In this document: positions 25,396-33,604 of the stretch, one piece after another
Layout of the letters: every line of letters starts with the position of its first letter
Position numbering within the stretch: the first letter of the stretch is position 1
Source of the DNA: Halobaculum roseum
GTDB taxonomy: Archaea; Halobacteriota; Halobacteria; Halobacteriales; Haloferacaceae
Direction of reading: 5' to 3'
DNA length: 64,000 bases
NCBI RefSeq assembly: GCF_019880245.1
Contig: NZ_CP082286.1
Coordinates: 2,622,521 to 2,686,520 of the forward strand
The notes under the pieces: generated by a model
Told to the model about the DNA's origin: nothing
The model's input: the letters and a program-made list of their open reading frames with translations, nothing else
Database searches by the model: none
Translations under genes and position numbers: made by a program

Positions 25396-26370
25396 TCAGT
25401 CGTCGCCGTCCTCCTGCTCGACGGTCACCGTCTCGTCGGGGCGTGCGCCGGCGACGACGCCGACGAACTGGTCGCCGAACTCCACGTGCGGGAGCAACAT
25501 CGCGTCGTCGAACACGACCAGCTCGCAGCCGGCGGCGTCCGCGAGGTCGCGGCCCTCCGCGAGCGGCGGGAGGTCGGCCTCCCGTCCCCACACGATCGTC
25601 GTCGGCGCGTCCAGCGTCGCGAGCGCGTCCGCGAGATCCACGTCGCTGTTCAGGAACCCGGAGACGAACGACGCGGGGGCGAAGCGGGCGTTCTTCTGGT
25701 GGGTCGTGCGCCACTCGTAGTCGGGCCAGTCGTCGCCGGCCTTCTCGGGGTCCCAGTAGCCGTGGTCGGCGTTGAAGTAGGCGATGGAGGGCTTGGAGGC
25801 GAGCAGCCCGAAGACCGCCTCGCCGACGATCGGCGCCCGGATCAGCTCCCGCACCGCGGTCTTGGGCGGCTCGGGCCCCGCGACCGCGGTCGGGCACACG
25901 AGCGTGAGATCGGCGAGGTCGAGGCCGTCGGCGACGGCGGCGACGTACGCGCCCGTCAGCGACGAGGCGACCACGCGCGGCTCGTCGTACTCCGCGAGGA
26001 AGTCGCGGACGAAGTCCTCGTACAGCGCCGCCGAGTAGCGCAGCGGCGGGCGATCGGAGCGCCCGAACCCCGGGAGATCCGGGGCGACGACGTGGTAGTC
26101 CTTCGAGAGCGCGGCGAACACCTCGCGCCACTCGCCGGCGGAGCCGGCGGCGTTGATCCCGTGGAGGAGGACGAGCGTCTCGTCGTCCCCGTCGCCGGCC
26201 TCGGTGTAGGCGATGTCCATCCCGCGCCAGCGATAGGTGCGCTGGATCCCGCGCAGCGGCGGTTCGAGCTGTCCCGCCTTCGCGCGAAGCGCGCGCGTCG
26301 CCGCGACCGTGAGACCGGCGCCGAGCGCGGCGTACGTGATCGTCGAGGAGAGCTTCGATCGGAGAGTCAT
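25396..26370 (-). CDS. Alpha/beta hydrolase with N-terminal hydrophobic segment
   Basis: 324 residues. An N-terminal hydrophobic stretch (about 9-25, TITYAALGAGLTVAATRAL) may anchor it. The fold motifs are LVLLHGINAAGS (oxyanion, about 66-77), VAPDLPGFGRSD (about 93), the nucleophile elbow VVASSLTGAY (Ser about 138), the acid in VWGREADLPP (about 261) and LLPHVEFGDQF (catalytic His about 290). The elbow S-S-L-T-G is unusual relative to G-x-S-x-G. Substrate unknown. It converges with nothing close and precedes the APH-like kinase on the same strand. Confidence 0.85.
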   Translation of the reverse strand: MTLRSKLSSTITYAALGAGLTVAATRALRAKAGQLEPPLRGIQRTYRWRGMDIAYTEAGDGDDETLVLLHGINAAGSAGEWREVFAALSKDYHVVAPDLPGFGRSDRPPLRYSAALYEDFVRDFLAEYDEPRVVASSLTGAYVAAVADGLDLADLTLVCPTAVAGPEPPKTAVRELIRAPIVGEAVFGLLASKPSIAYFNADHGYWDPEKAGDDWPDYEWRTTHQKNARFAPASFVSGFLNSDVDLADALATLDAPTTIVWGREADLPPLAEGRDLADAAGCELVVFDDAMLLPHVEFGDQFVGVVAGARPDETVTVEQEDGDD

Positions 26371-26539
26371 AGGCGATCGTAGGGCCGCCGTGAACTTAGT
26401 TCGCGTGGCAACCGACCGACACGGCGGTCCGCGCCGGCGACTCGGCGATCGGACCCGCCGGCGACCCGATATCGACTCGACGACGACGCGACGACGACTC
26501 CGCGATGGACGGTCGATCGGTCGGCCGGGTCTCGCGGAG

Positions 26540-27610
26540 TTACAACGGCTCCTCGCCGTCGACGATCCGGAGACACCGCTGTGCCAACGCCGGCACCCGC
26601 GTCTCCATCGTCGGGTACAGCGGGTCGTCGCTGTTGCCCTCCAGGTACCGCCGGTAGAACATCTCGCCGAGGGCTGCGAGCTTGTACACCGCGAGCGTCC
26701 GGTAGAAGCGGTCGTGCTCGTAGTCGATCCCGGTCGCGTCCTCGTAGCGCGCGACCAGATCCCGCCGACTCGGGTACCCCTCGCGCTCCATGAACGTCGA
26801 GGTGAGCTCCGGCGTCGCCGGCGCGGGGTCGCCGGGGTCGCGCCAGAAGGAGAGCATCCACCCCAGGTCGGTGAGCGGGTCGCCCAGCGCCGACAGCTCC
26901 CAGTCGAGGACGGCGACCAACTCGGGCGGCGTCCCGGGCGCGAACATGACGTTGTCCAGCTTGTAGTCGCCGTGGACGAGCGCGTGCTCGTGGTCGGCGG
27001 GGACGTTCGCCCGCAGCCACTCGGTGACCTCGGCGATCTCGGGCACCTCGCGGTCCTCGGCGGTCACCTCGAACGCCCACCGGAACTGCTTCGCCCAGCG
27101 GCCGACCTGCCGTTCGGTGAAGCCCGCGGGACGCCCGAACTCGCCGAGGCCGACCGTCCCGGGGTCGACCGCGTGGACCGCCGCGAGGGCGTCGACCAGC
27201 TCCTCGCCGACGCGACGGCGGTGCTCGGGCGCCGCGAAGCGCTCGGGTTCGTCGTCGCGGAGCACGTCGCCCGCGGTTCGCTCCATCACGTAGAAGTCCG
27301 AGCCCAGCGCGTCGTGGTCGTCGCACCCGAGCACCGTCGCCGGCAGCGGCACGGCGGTGTCCTGCAGCGCGTCCATCACGCGGTACTCCCGGAGCACGTC
27401 GTGGGCGGTCTCGGCCGTCTCGCCCGGCGGGGGCCGGCGGATCACCAGCTCGCGGTCGCCGTGGGTGACGAACAGCGTCTCGTTGGAGTGGCCCTCCGGG
27501 TGGCGGCGAACGTCGAACTGGTCGGCCGGGCCCAACTCGGCCGCGAGATACGAGCGGAGGCGCTCGGGGTCGACGAGGCGTCGGACGTACGCCTCGGAGT
27601 CGTCGGACAT
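26540..27610 (-). CDS. APH-family phosphotransferase (acyl-CoA dehydrogenase 10/11-like kinase domain)
   Basis: 356 residues starting MSDDSEAYVRRLVDPERL. The longer frame to 29080 runs antisense through the acyl-CoA dehydrogenase and is not real. It has aminoglycoside-phosphotransferase fold motifs: RPEGHSNETLFVTHGDRELVIRRPP (nucleotide loop), ALVHGDYKLDNVMF (catalytic HGDxxxxN, about 228-236) and AVLDWELSALGDPLTDLGW (metal-binding DWE). Such proteins accompany acyl-CoA dehydrogenases; ACAD10/11 use a kinase of this kind to phosphorylate 4-hydroxyacyl-CoAs for beta-oxidation. The divergent neighbour is an acyl-CoA dehydrogenase, supporting that role. Confidence 0.88.
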   Translation of the reverse strand: MSDDSEAYVRRLVDPERLRSYLAAELGPADQFDVRRHPEGHSNETLFVTHGDRELVIRRPPPGETAETAHDVLREYRVMDALQDTAVPLPATVLGCDDHDALGSDFYVMERTAGDVLRDDEPERFAAPEHRRRVGEELVDALAAVHAVDPGTVGLGEFGRPAGFTERQVGRWAKQFRWAFEVTAEDREVPEIAEVTEWLRANVPADHEHALVHGDYKLDNVMFAPGTPPELVAVLDWELSALGDPLTDLGWMLSFWRDPGDPAPATPELTSTFMEREGYPSRRDLVARYEDATGIDYEHDRFYRTLAVYKLAALGEMFYRRYLEGNSDDPLYPTMETRVPALAQRCLRIVDGEEPL

Positions 27611-27766
27611 GCGAGTCGGTTGCACACCGCCCACGAAAAACGCCGGGGGTCGCGAGCGCGCGGCCGTCGCCCCGCCCCGTCGAGCGGTTCGGGTTGACGG
27701 TTCGGGCGGGCGATTCTGGCGGCCGTTCGGGGGTAGTGTTTTGCCTCGGCGGTCGGACCCCGTGGT

Positions 27767-28990
27767 ATGGAGTACGACGACAGCGAGGCGGCGCGTGCGC
27801 TCGCCGAGCGAACCCGGGAGTTCGTCGACGAGGAGGTCGTCCCCGCGGAGCGGGAGGTGCTCGGGGACGGCCCCGTGAGCGACGAGCGGCTCGCGGAGCT
27901 CCGGGAGGCGGCCCGCGAGTACGACGTGTTCTGCCCGCAGATCGGCGAGGAGTTCGGCGGCATGGGGATGGCCTTCCGCGACGTGTTGCCGATGTTCGAG
28001 CAGGCGGGGCGGTCGCTGTTGGGCGCGGCCGCCTGCCGCGTCGACGCACCCGACGAGGGGAACATGCACACGCTGGAGCTGCTCGGTACCGACGAGCAAC
28101 AGGCGCGGTGGCTCAGACCGCTCGTCGCCGGCGAGATCTCCTCGGGCTTCTCGATGACCGAGCCGATGCAGGGCGGCGGCTCCGATCCGAAGATGATCCG
28201 CACGAGCGCCGAGAAGGACGGCGACGAGTGGGTCATCGACGGCCACAAGTGGTGGACCACCGGCGGCACCGAGGCGGACGTGCTCATCGTGATGGCGCGC
28301 ACCGACCCCGACGCGCATCCGTACGAGGGCACGTCGCTGTTTCTCGTCCCCGCGGACACGCCGGGCGTGAATATCGTCCGCGACATCCCTCACGTGGGCG
28401 GCGAGGTGACCGGCGTCGGTCACGCGGAGATCGAGTACGACGGCGTCCGCGTCCCCGAGGAGAACCTCCTCGGGAACCTGAACGAGGGGTTCGCCCACGC
28501 ACAGCAGCGGCTCGGCCCCGCCCGGCTCACTCACTGCATGCGCTTCGCCGGGATGGCCGAGCGCGCGCTCGACGTGGCGAAGGCCTACACCAGCGAGCGC
28601 GAGGCGTTCGGCGGCCCGATCGCGGACAAGCAGGCCGTCCGCCACGACGTCGCCGACGCGGAGACCGAGTTGCACGCCGTGCGGACGATGGTTCGCGACG
28701 CCGCCGACCGGATCGACCGCGGCGAGGAGGCGCGCGTGCAGGTGGCGATGAGCAAGACGTTCGCCGCCAACACGGTACAGGACATCGTCGACACCGCGCT
28801 CCAGCTGTGCGGCGCAAACGGCATCGGGAAGGACCTCCCGATCGGGGACTTCTACGAGTCGGTCCGGCAGTTCCGGATCATCGACGGCGCCGACGAGGTC
28901 CACCGGCGCGTCATCGCCCGCGACGCCTTCTCGGACGTGGACGAGTCGGAGCTGGCGAACGCGACGCGCTACGGCGAACCGAACGGGTAG
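27767..28990 (+). CDS. Acyl-CoA dehydrogenase (ACAD10/11-like)
   Basis: 407 residues. The FAD enzyme introduces an alpha-beta double bond in acyl-CoA and feeds electrons to ETF. The helical N-terminal domain is followed by GFSMTEPMQGGGSDPKMI (FAD/substrate region, about 127-144), WVIDGHKWWTTGG, and the C-terminal helical domain with LQLCGANGIGKDLPIGDFYESVRQFRIIDGADEVHRRVI. The sequence pattern, including the MTEP...SDP motif, fits the ACAD10/11 group. The APH-like kinase is transcribed divergently with 156 nt between. A TATA-like GTGTTTTGCC (27737-27746) lies about 25-30 nt upstream of the ATG. Confidence 0.92.
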   Translation: MEYDDSEAARALAERTREFVDEEVVPAEREVLGDGPVSDERLAELREAAREYDVFCPQIGEEFGGMGMAFRDVLPMFEQAGRSLLGAAACRVDAPDEGNMHTLELLGTDEQQARWLRPLVAGEISSGFSMTEPMQGGGSDPKMIRTSAEKDGDEWVIDGHKWWTTGGTEADVLIVMARTDPDAHPYEGTSLFLVPADTPGVNIVRDIPHVGGEVTGVGHAEIEYDGVRVPEENLLGNLNEGFAHAQQRLGPARLTHCMRFAGMAERALDVAKAYTSEREAFGGPIADKQAVRHDVADAETELHAVRTMVRDAADRIDRGEEARVQVAMSKTFAANTVQDIVDTALQLCGANGIGKDLPIGDFYESVRQFRIIDGADEVHRRVIARDAFSDVDESELANATRYGEPNG

Positions 28991-29078
28991 GGATCCGGCG
29001 AAAAACCGCCCCCGACCGGAAGCCGCCGGGACCGAACCGTCGCCCCGATTTTTGTCCCCCGCGGGCGACGGGGCTGTC

Positions 29079-29939
29079 ATGGTGACACTCGATGCGGACC
29101 ACGAGGCGTGGGCGGCCGCCCAGTCGGAGACGACGGCGGTCGTCGACGGCCGGGAGCTGGACGTGGCGTACTACGAGGCCGGCCGCGACAACGACGGCCC
29201 GCCGGCGATCTTCCTCCACGGCATCCCGACGTGGTCGTTCCTCTGGCGGGGGATCGCCCCCGCGGTCGCCGAGGACAGACACGTGATCGTGCCCGACCTC
29301 GTCGGCTACGGAAACTCCCAGCGCACCGACGACTTCGACCGGTCGATCCGCGCGCAGACGGGCGTGATCGCCGAGCTGATCGCCGACGCGGGGTACGACG
29401 AGGTCGACCTCGTCGCCCACGACATCGGCGGCGGGGTCGCGCTGCGGTTCGCCGCGGCCCGCCCCCGACAGGTGCGGAAACTGGTGCTTTCGAACGCCGC
29501 CTGCTTCGACTCGTGGCCGGTGGAGTACATCAACTCCCTCGGCGTCCCGGGCGTCGTCGAGGGCTGGGACGACGCGGAGTTCGAGGAGAACATGGAGTTC
29601 CTGTTCGCCGAGGGCGCCCACGGCGACGCCGACCCGGCGTTCGTCGCGGGGATGCGGGAACCGTGGGCCCGCGAGGGCGGCCGGCCGGCGCTTGCGCGGG
29701 CGGCGGTCGCGACGAACACCAACCACACGACCTGCATCGACTACGGGGCGATCACCGCCGAGACGCTGTGTCTGTGGGGCGCCGACGACGTGCTCCAGCC
29801 GATCGACAACGCCGAGCGCCTCGCCGACGCCGTCGCCGGCGACGCCGAGGTCGTCGGCCTCGACGACGCCTACCACTGGGTTACCCACGACCGCACCGAG
29901 GCGTACCGCGAGCGGGTGCGGACGTTCCTCGCGGACTGA
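29079..29939 (+). CDS. Alpha/beta hydrolase with Asp nucleophile (haloalkane dehalogenase/epoxide hydrolase-like)
   Basis: 286 residues from ATG at 29079, which sits 27 nt after the TATA-like GATTTTTGTC. Motifs are IFLHGIPTWSFLWR (HGxP, about 39), VPDLVGYGNSQRTDDFDRS and VDLVAHDIGGGVALRFA. In the last, the nucleophile position is Asp (about 116) and not Ser. An Asp at this place forms the alkyl-enzyme ester in haloalkane and fluoroacetate dehalogenases and epoxide hydrolases. A C-terminal His lies in YHWVTHD. It is flanked by two acyl-CoA dehydrogenases, so a catabolic role is likely. The substrate is not determinable by eye. Confidence 0.85.
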   Translation: MVTLDADHEAWAAAQSETTAVVDGRELDVAYYEAGRDNDGPPAIFLHGIPTWSFLWRGIAPAVAEDRHVIVPDLVGYGNSQRTDDFDRSIRAQTGVIAELIADAGYDEVDLVAHDIGGGVALRFAAARPRQVRKLVLSNAACFDSWPVEYINSLGVPGVVEGWDDAEFEENMEFLFAEGAHGDADPAFVAGMREPWAREGGRPALARAAVATNTNHTTCIDYGAITAETLCLWGADDVLQPIDNAERLADAVAGDAEVVGLDDAYHWVTHDRTEAYRERVRTFLAD

Positions 29940-29983
29940 CCCGAACCGGTTCGCGGCGGTCGCGCGGAAGCGGGAACCGGCGG

Positions 29984-29994
29984 TGGCTATTTAG
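29984..29994 (+). promoter_or_regulatory. TATA-like box of the second acyl-CoA dehydrogenase
   Basis: GGCTATTTAGC is centred about 27 nt before the ATG at 30017, as expected for a leaderless transcript separate from the hydrolase upstream. Confidence 0.55.
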
Positions 29995-30016
29995 CGATGG
30001 AAACTCCAGGCCCGCC

Positions 30017-31165
30017 ATGTCGTTCCAGCTTTCGAGCGAGCAGGAGGCGATCCGGGACGTGGTCCGGGAGTTCGGGGAAAACGAGATCCGGCCCGTCGCG
30101 CGCGAACACGACGAGACGCGCGAGTATCCGCACGACCTCGTGGAGCAGGCCGCACGGTACGACCTGGTGGCGCCGACGATCCCCGAGGAGTACGGCGGCG
30201 CCGGGATGGACCTGCTGACCGCGGTGGTCGTGACCGAGGAGCTGTGGCGCGCGGACCCCGGGATCGGCTCGGCGATCGGCTCGCGCGGCTTCGGCACGAC
30301 GATGATCCGGGAGTTCGGCGACGAGTGGATGAAGGAGGAGTGGCTCCCGAAGGTCGCCGCCGGCGACGCGGCCACCTGCTCGTGCATCTCCGAGCCCGCG
30401 CACGGCTCCGACGTGGCGGGTATCGAGACCCGCGCGGAGCTCGACGAGGAGGCCGGCGAGTGGGTGCTCAACGGCGACAAGATGTGGATCACGAACGGGA
30501 CGATCGCCGACGTGGCGGTCGTGATGGCGAAGACCTCGCCCGGCGAACGCCACCGCGGCATCACCGCGTTCCTCGTCGAGGCCGACCGCGACGGGTTCGA
30601 GCCGACGAAGATCGACAACAAGCTCGGCATCCGCGCCTCCGACCTCGCGGAGATCCGCCTCGACGACGTGCGGGTCCCCGAGGACCACGTGATCGGCGCG
30701 GTCGATCAGGGCTTCTACCAGTTGATGGCGTTCTTCGCGGGGGGACGCACCTCCGTGGCCGCACAGGCCGTCGGCGCGGCCCAGGGCGCGCTCGACGCCG
30801 CCGTCGAGTACGCCGGGGAGCGCGAGCAGGGGGGCAAGACGATCCAGGAGTACCAGGCCATCTCCCACAAGCTCGCCGAGATGGCGACCGACGTGGAGGC
30901 GGCGCGGTCGCTGACGTACCGCGCGGCATCGGTCGTCGACGCCGACGGCGACGACCAGCTGGCCGCGAAGTTCGCGTCGATGGCGAAGCTGTTCGCCTCC
31001 GAGCGCGCCGTCGAGGTCGCCGACGAGGGGATCCAGGTGCACGGCGGCGCCGGCTTCGTCACGGACCACCCCGCCGAGCGCTTCTACCGCGACGCACGGA
31101 TCACGAAGATCTACGAGGGGACCTCCGAGATCCAGAAGAACATCATCTCGGATCAGCTGCTGTGA
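30017..31165 (+). CDS. Acyl-CoA dehydrogenase (short/medium-chain type)
   Basis: 382 residues, the canonical ACAD length. N-terminal helices include IRPVAREHDETREYP and IPEEYGGAGMDLLT. The FAD motif is CISEPAHGSDVAGIETRAE (about 118-136) and WVLNGDKMWITNGTIADV (about 148-165). The C-terminal catalytic loop region ends RDARITKIYEGTSEIQKNIISDQLL, where the Glu in YEGTSEIQ is the general base of many short-chain enzymes. It oxidises acyl-CoA, with electrons passed to ETF. It belongs to the catabolic group spanning 23-33 kb, and the regulator 31308 follows. Confidence 0.94.
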   Translation: MSFQLSSEQEAIRDVVREFGENEIRPVAREHDETREYPHDLVEQAARYDLVAPTIPEEYGGAGMDLLTAVVVTEELWRADPGIGSAIGSRGFGTTMIREFGDEWMKEEWLPKVAAGDAATCSCISEPAHGSDVAGIETRAELDEEAGEWVLNGDKMWITNGTIADVAVVMAKTSPGERHRGITAFLVEADRDGFEPTKIDNKLGIRASDLAEIRLDDVRVPEDHVIGAVDQGFYQLMAFFAGGRTSVAAQAVGAAQGALDAAVEYAGEREQGGKTIQEYQAISHKLAEMATDVEAARSLTYRAASVVDADGDDQLAAKFASMAKLFASERAVEVADEGIQVHGGAGFVTDHPAERFYRDARITKIYEGTSEIQKNIISDQLL

Positions 31166-31307
31166 GCGCGCGAGGAGCGGGCGCCCCGGCGGTCCGTCGC
31201 GGCGGATCGTCGGCGCGGTCGCGGACGAGTGCCGCCCGGGATCGGCCGGGGAGCGGCAGCCTCGCCCTCGGTCTCGTTCCCGTACCCGGAACCCGGAGGG
31301 GTGGCGC

Positions 31308-31844
31308 ATGAGCGACGAGGTCGAAGAGGCCGCCGCCGGCGACGCCCCGGAGTGGGACTTCTCCGAACGAGACGTGGCGATCCTCGAGGAGGTCGCCGAC
31401 AACCCCGGCATCTCCTCTCGGGAGCTGTCGCGGGTGCTGGAGGACGACTACGGTATCGAGGTCTCGCACGTCACCGTCAGCGAGACGCTCCGGAAGATGC
31501 GCGAGCGGGGCGTGTTCCGCGACGCCATCGTCCCGAACGAGGACTACTACGCCTTCGGCCTGTTCGAGTTCAAGTTCGACCCCTCGAACTTCGCGGAGGA
31601 GTGGCGCGCGGCGATGGAGTACATCCGCGACGACCCCCACACGCTGCTGTATTTCCTCTCTGACGGCGAGTACCAGTGGAAGTCGGTGATGATGTTCCCG
31701 AGCCGGGAGGCCCAGTCGAAGTGGATCCACGAGTTCTACAAGGAACACGGCGCGGTCGTCTCGAACCTCCGGAACCACGTCGTCCACAACGTCCTCAAGT
31801 TCCGCACCGACCCGGAGATCTTCCGGACCTTACGCGAGGAGTAG
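31308..31844 (+). CDS. Winged-helix transcriptional regulator
   Basis: 178 residues. The N-terminal winged HTH (about 18-75) reads DVAILEEVADNPGISSRELSRVLEDDYGIEVSHVTVSETLRKMRERGVF. A ligand- or dimerisation-type domain (about 80-178) is rich in aromatic residues (YYAFGLFEFKFDPSNFAEEW) and ends in long helices. A strong GGAGGG ribosome-binding site (31295-31300) lies 7 nt before the ATG, so this mRNA has a leader. It follows the acyl-CoA dehydrogenase and probably controls the surrounding acyl-CoA genes. The palindrome at 31931 is a candidate target. Confidence 0.85.
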   Translation: MSDEVEEAAAGDAPEWDFSERDVAILEEVADNPGISSRELSRVLEDDYGIEVSHVTVSETLRKMRERGVFRDAIVPNEDYYAFGLFEFKFDPSNFAEEWRAAMEYIRDDPHTLLYFLSDGEYQWKSVMMFPSREAQSKWIHEFYKEHGAVVSNLRNHVVHNVLKFRTDPEIFRTLREE

Positions 31845-31930
31845 AGGACTGGACTGTCGTCCACCCTTCGACCCGCCGCTCGTTATACCACGGGGACCCG
31901 CGGGCCGACCGATAGGTGTACCGCCGCGAG

Positions 31931-31945
31931 CTTACCAATGGTAAG
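31931..31945. promoter_or_regulatory. Perfect palindrome, candidate operator
   Basis: CTTACC-AAT-GGTAAG has 6-bp arms around a 3-nt centre. It lies about 45 nt downstream of a TATA-like GTTATACC (31882-31889) and about 57 nt before the small ORF at 32002, so a bound protein could block transcription of 32002-33440. I see no second copy in the window. Confidence 0.5.
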
Positions 31946-32001
31946 TTTCGGCCGGGTTCGCCCCCCGGGATTCATGGGATTCCGCCCCCGACCCACTGTC
32001 G

Positions 32002-32142
32002 ATGACACGACACACTGACTCACACGACGCGGAATCGCATCACATGGACACACACGACACGGATCCCCACGGAAACCCCCGCCCTCTCGCCCGCACCGGT
32101 GCGACGACCCCGACGCCCTCGTCCGGCGGGTGGTCGGCGTGA
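32002..32142 (+). CDS. Small His/Asp-rich protein, possibly translated
   Basis: 46 residues. The first 23 carry six His, spaced in DSHD, ESHH and DTHDTDPH patterns; the rest is Pro/Thr/Gly-rich. Its stop TGA (32140-32142) overlaps the GTG start of the SDR gene as GTGA, the same coupling used by real gene pairs here. The ATG follows a TATA box and the palindrome at 31931. Such a peptide could bind Zn or Cu, or its translation could simply tune expression of the SDR gene. No family recognised. Confidence 0.35.
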   Translation: MTRHTDSHDAESHHMDTHDTDPHGNPRPLARTGATTPTPSSGGWSA

Positions 32143-33005
32143 GCGACGCCGGCGGCGACGCCGCCCGCCGTATCGCCGACCGCTTCTCGCTTTCGGGCGA
32201 CGTGGCGGTGATCACGGGTGCCTCAAGCGGGATCGGCCGCGCGATCGCCGAGGAGTTCGCCGCCGACGGCGCCGACGTGGTCGTCTGCTCGCGCGAGCAG
32301 GGGAACGTCGACCCCGTCGCCGAGGCGATCAACGGGGCCGCGGAGGCTGCCGCCGACGCGGACGGCGATGCCGAGGGTGACGACGAGCCGGGTGCGGCCC
32401 CCGCTCACGGTCGCTGTCTCGCCGTCGAGTGCGACGTGACCGACCGCGACGCAGTCGACGCGCTCGTCGAGGCGACCGTCGGGGAGTTCGGCGGGCTCGA
32501 CGTGCTCGTGAACAACGCGGGCGCGTCGTTCATGGCGGCCTTCGAGGACATCTCCGCGAACGGGTGGGAGACCGTCGTCGACATCAACCTCCACGGCACG
32601 TTCCACTGCACGCAGGCCGCCGGCGACCACCTCGCCGACGGCGGCGGCGCGGTGGTCAACCTCGCGAGCGTCGCGGGCCGACGTGCCGCCCAGTACATGA
32701 GCCATTACGGCGCGGCGAAGGCGGGCGTGATCAACCTCACCGAGACGCTCGCGCTGGAGTGGGCCGGCCGGGACGTGCGCGTCAACTGCATCGCTCCCGG
32801 GTTCGTGGCGACGCCGGGCGTCGAACAACAGATGGGCGTCTCTGCCGACGAGGTCGACCGGGGCGACGTGGACCGCCGGATCGGCACGAGCGAGGAGATC
32901 GCCGACATCGCCCGCTTCCTCGCGAGCGACGCCGCCAGCTACATGACCGGCGAGACGGTGGCGGCGCAGGGCGTCCCGCAGGGAGAGGAGCTCCCGCAGC
33001 AGTAA
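32139..33005 (+). CDS. Short-chain dehydrogenase/reductase
   Basis: 288 residues from GTG at 32139 (MSDAGGDAARR); GTG at 32130 in the same frame is an alternative. It has a Rossmann fold with VITGASSGIGRAIAEEF (TGxxxGIG, about 24-40), CDVTD, VNNAG (about 123-127) and the catalytic YGAAKAG (Tyr and Lys, about 188-192) with the preceding NLASVAGRRAAQY. An acidic insertion (about 68-90) separates strands 2 and 3. It is an NAD(P)-dependent oxidoreductase, probably a 3-hydroxyacyl-CoA or related dehydrogenase given its neighbours; that is inferred. The VOC gene follows 12 nt later. Confidence 0.9.
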   Translation: MSDAGGDAARRIADRFSLSGDVAVITGASSGIGRAIAEEFAADGADVVVCSREQGNVDPVAEAINGAAEAAADADGDAEGDDEPGAAPAHGRCLAVECDVTDRDAVDALVEATVGEFGGLDVLVNNAGASFMAAFEDISANGWETVVDINLHGTFHCTQAAGDHLADGGGAVVNLASVAGRRAAQYMSHYGAAKAGVINLTETLALEWAGRDVRVNCIAPGFVATPGVEQQMGVSADEVDRGDVDRRIGTSEEIADIARFLASDAASYMTGETVAAQGVPQGEELPQQ

Positions 33006-33017
33006 TCGACCGATCCG

Positions 33018-33440
33018 ATGGTTGATGACCTCGATCACGGCGACCCCGGCCGCGAGGGCCAGCTTCATCACGTCGAGCTGTACGCGGCGGAGCTCGACGC
33101 CGTTACTCCTTTCTGGGACTGGCTGCTGGGCGAACTCGGCTACGAGCCGAAGGAGGAGTGGGACGGCGGCCGCTCGTGGGTGAACGGGCCGACGTACCTG
33201 GTGTTGGTCGAGGCGGACCGGCCGACCGAACGCTTCGACCGAACCGCGCCCGGACTGAATCACCTCGCGTTTCACGCAGCCTCGCGCGAACAGGTGGACC
33301 GCCTCGCCGACGGCGTCCGCGAACGCGCGGACGCCTCACTGCTCTACGGGGATCGCCACCCCTTCGCCGGCGGGTACTACGCGCTCTACTGCGAGTCCCC
33401 GGACGGCCTGAAGGTCGAGGTCGTCGCCCCCGCGGAATAG
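33018..33440 (+). CDS. VOC (glyoxalase/bleomycin-resistance/dioxygenase) superfamily protein
   Basis: 140 residues with the paired beta-alpha-beta-beta-beta units of the vicinal-oxygen-chelate fold. The HHVELYAAELDAVTPFWDWLLGELGY start gives a metal ligand His (about 17-18), APGLNHLAFHAAS supplies another His (about 80), and ALYCESPDGLKVEVVAP supplies the C-terminal Glu ligand. Such proteins include glyoxalases, dioxygenases and methylmalonyl-CoA epimerases. It is in an operon with the SDR (12-nt gap), so a small-molecule or CoA-linked isomerase is plausible. Confidence 0.88.
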   Translation: MVDDLDHGDPGREGQLHHVELYAAELDAVTPFWDWLLGELGYEPKEEWDGGRSWVNGPTYLVLVEADRPTERFDRTAPGLNHLAFHAASREQVDRLADGVRERADASLLYGDRHPFAGGYYALYCESPDGLKVEVVAPAE

Positions 33441-33441
33441 C

Positions 33442-33546
33442 TCACAGCGCGATGCTGGCGAGGCCGAGCGCGGCGACGGCGGTGACCGCGAGCACGGCCG
33501 CGGTCGCGAGCCCGAGCCGGACGCGAACGGCGGTCTCGGTGCGCAT
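33442..33546 (-). CDS. Single-helix small membrane protein
   Basis: 34 residues, MRTETAVRVRLGLATAAVLAVTAVAALGLASIAL, with an N-terminal Arg-rich part and one hydrophobic helix to the C-terminus. Codons are strongly G/C-ending and the reading frame fills the gap between two genes, so it is probably real. It lies at the 3' side of the VOC gene, on the opposite strand. Function unknown. Confidence 0.45.
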   Translation of the reverse strand: MRTETAVRVRLGLATAAVLAVTAVAALGLASIAL

Positions 33547-33604
33547 ACCTCGACCTCCCGGACCGACTACTTCAACCTACGCCGCCAGTTATCTGAACTG
33601 AAAA

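Noticed and set aside
26540-29080. 846-residue frame joining the APH-like kinase to sequence antisense of an acyl-CoA dehydrogenase
   Set aside because: Only the part up to 27610 has kinase motifs; the rest is antisense to an acyl-CoA dehydrogenase with full motifs. The ATG at 27610 is the natural start.
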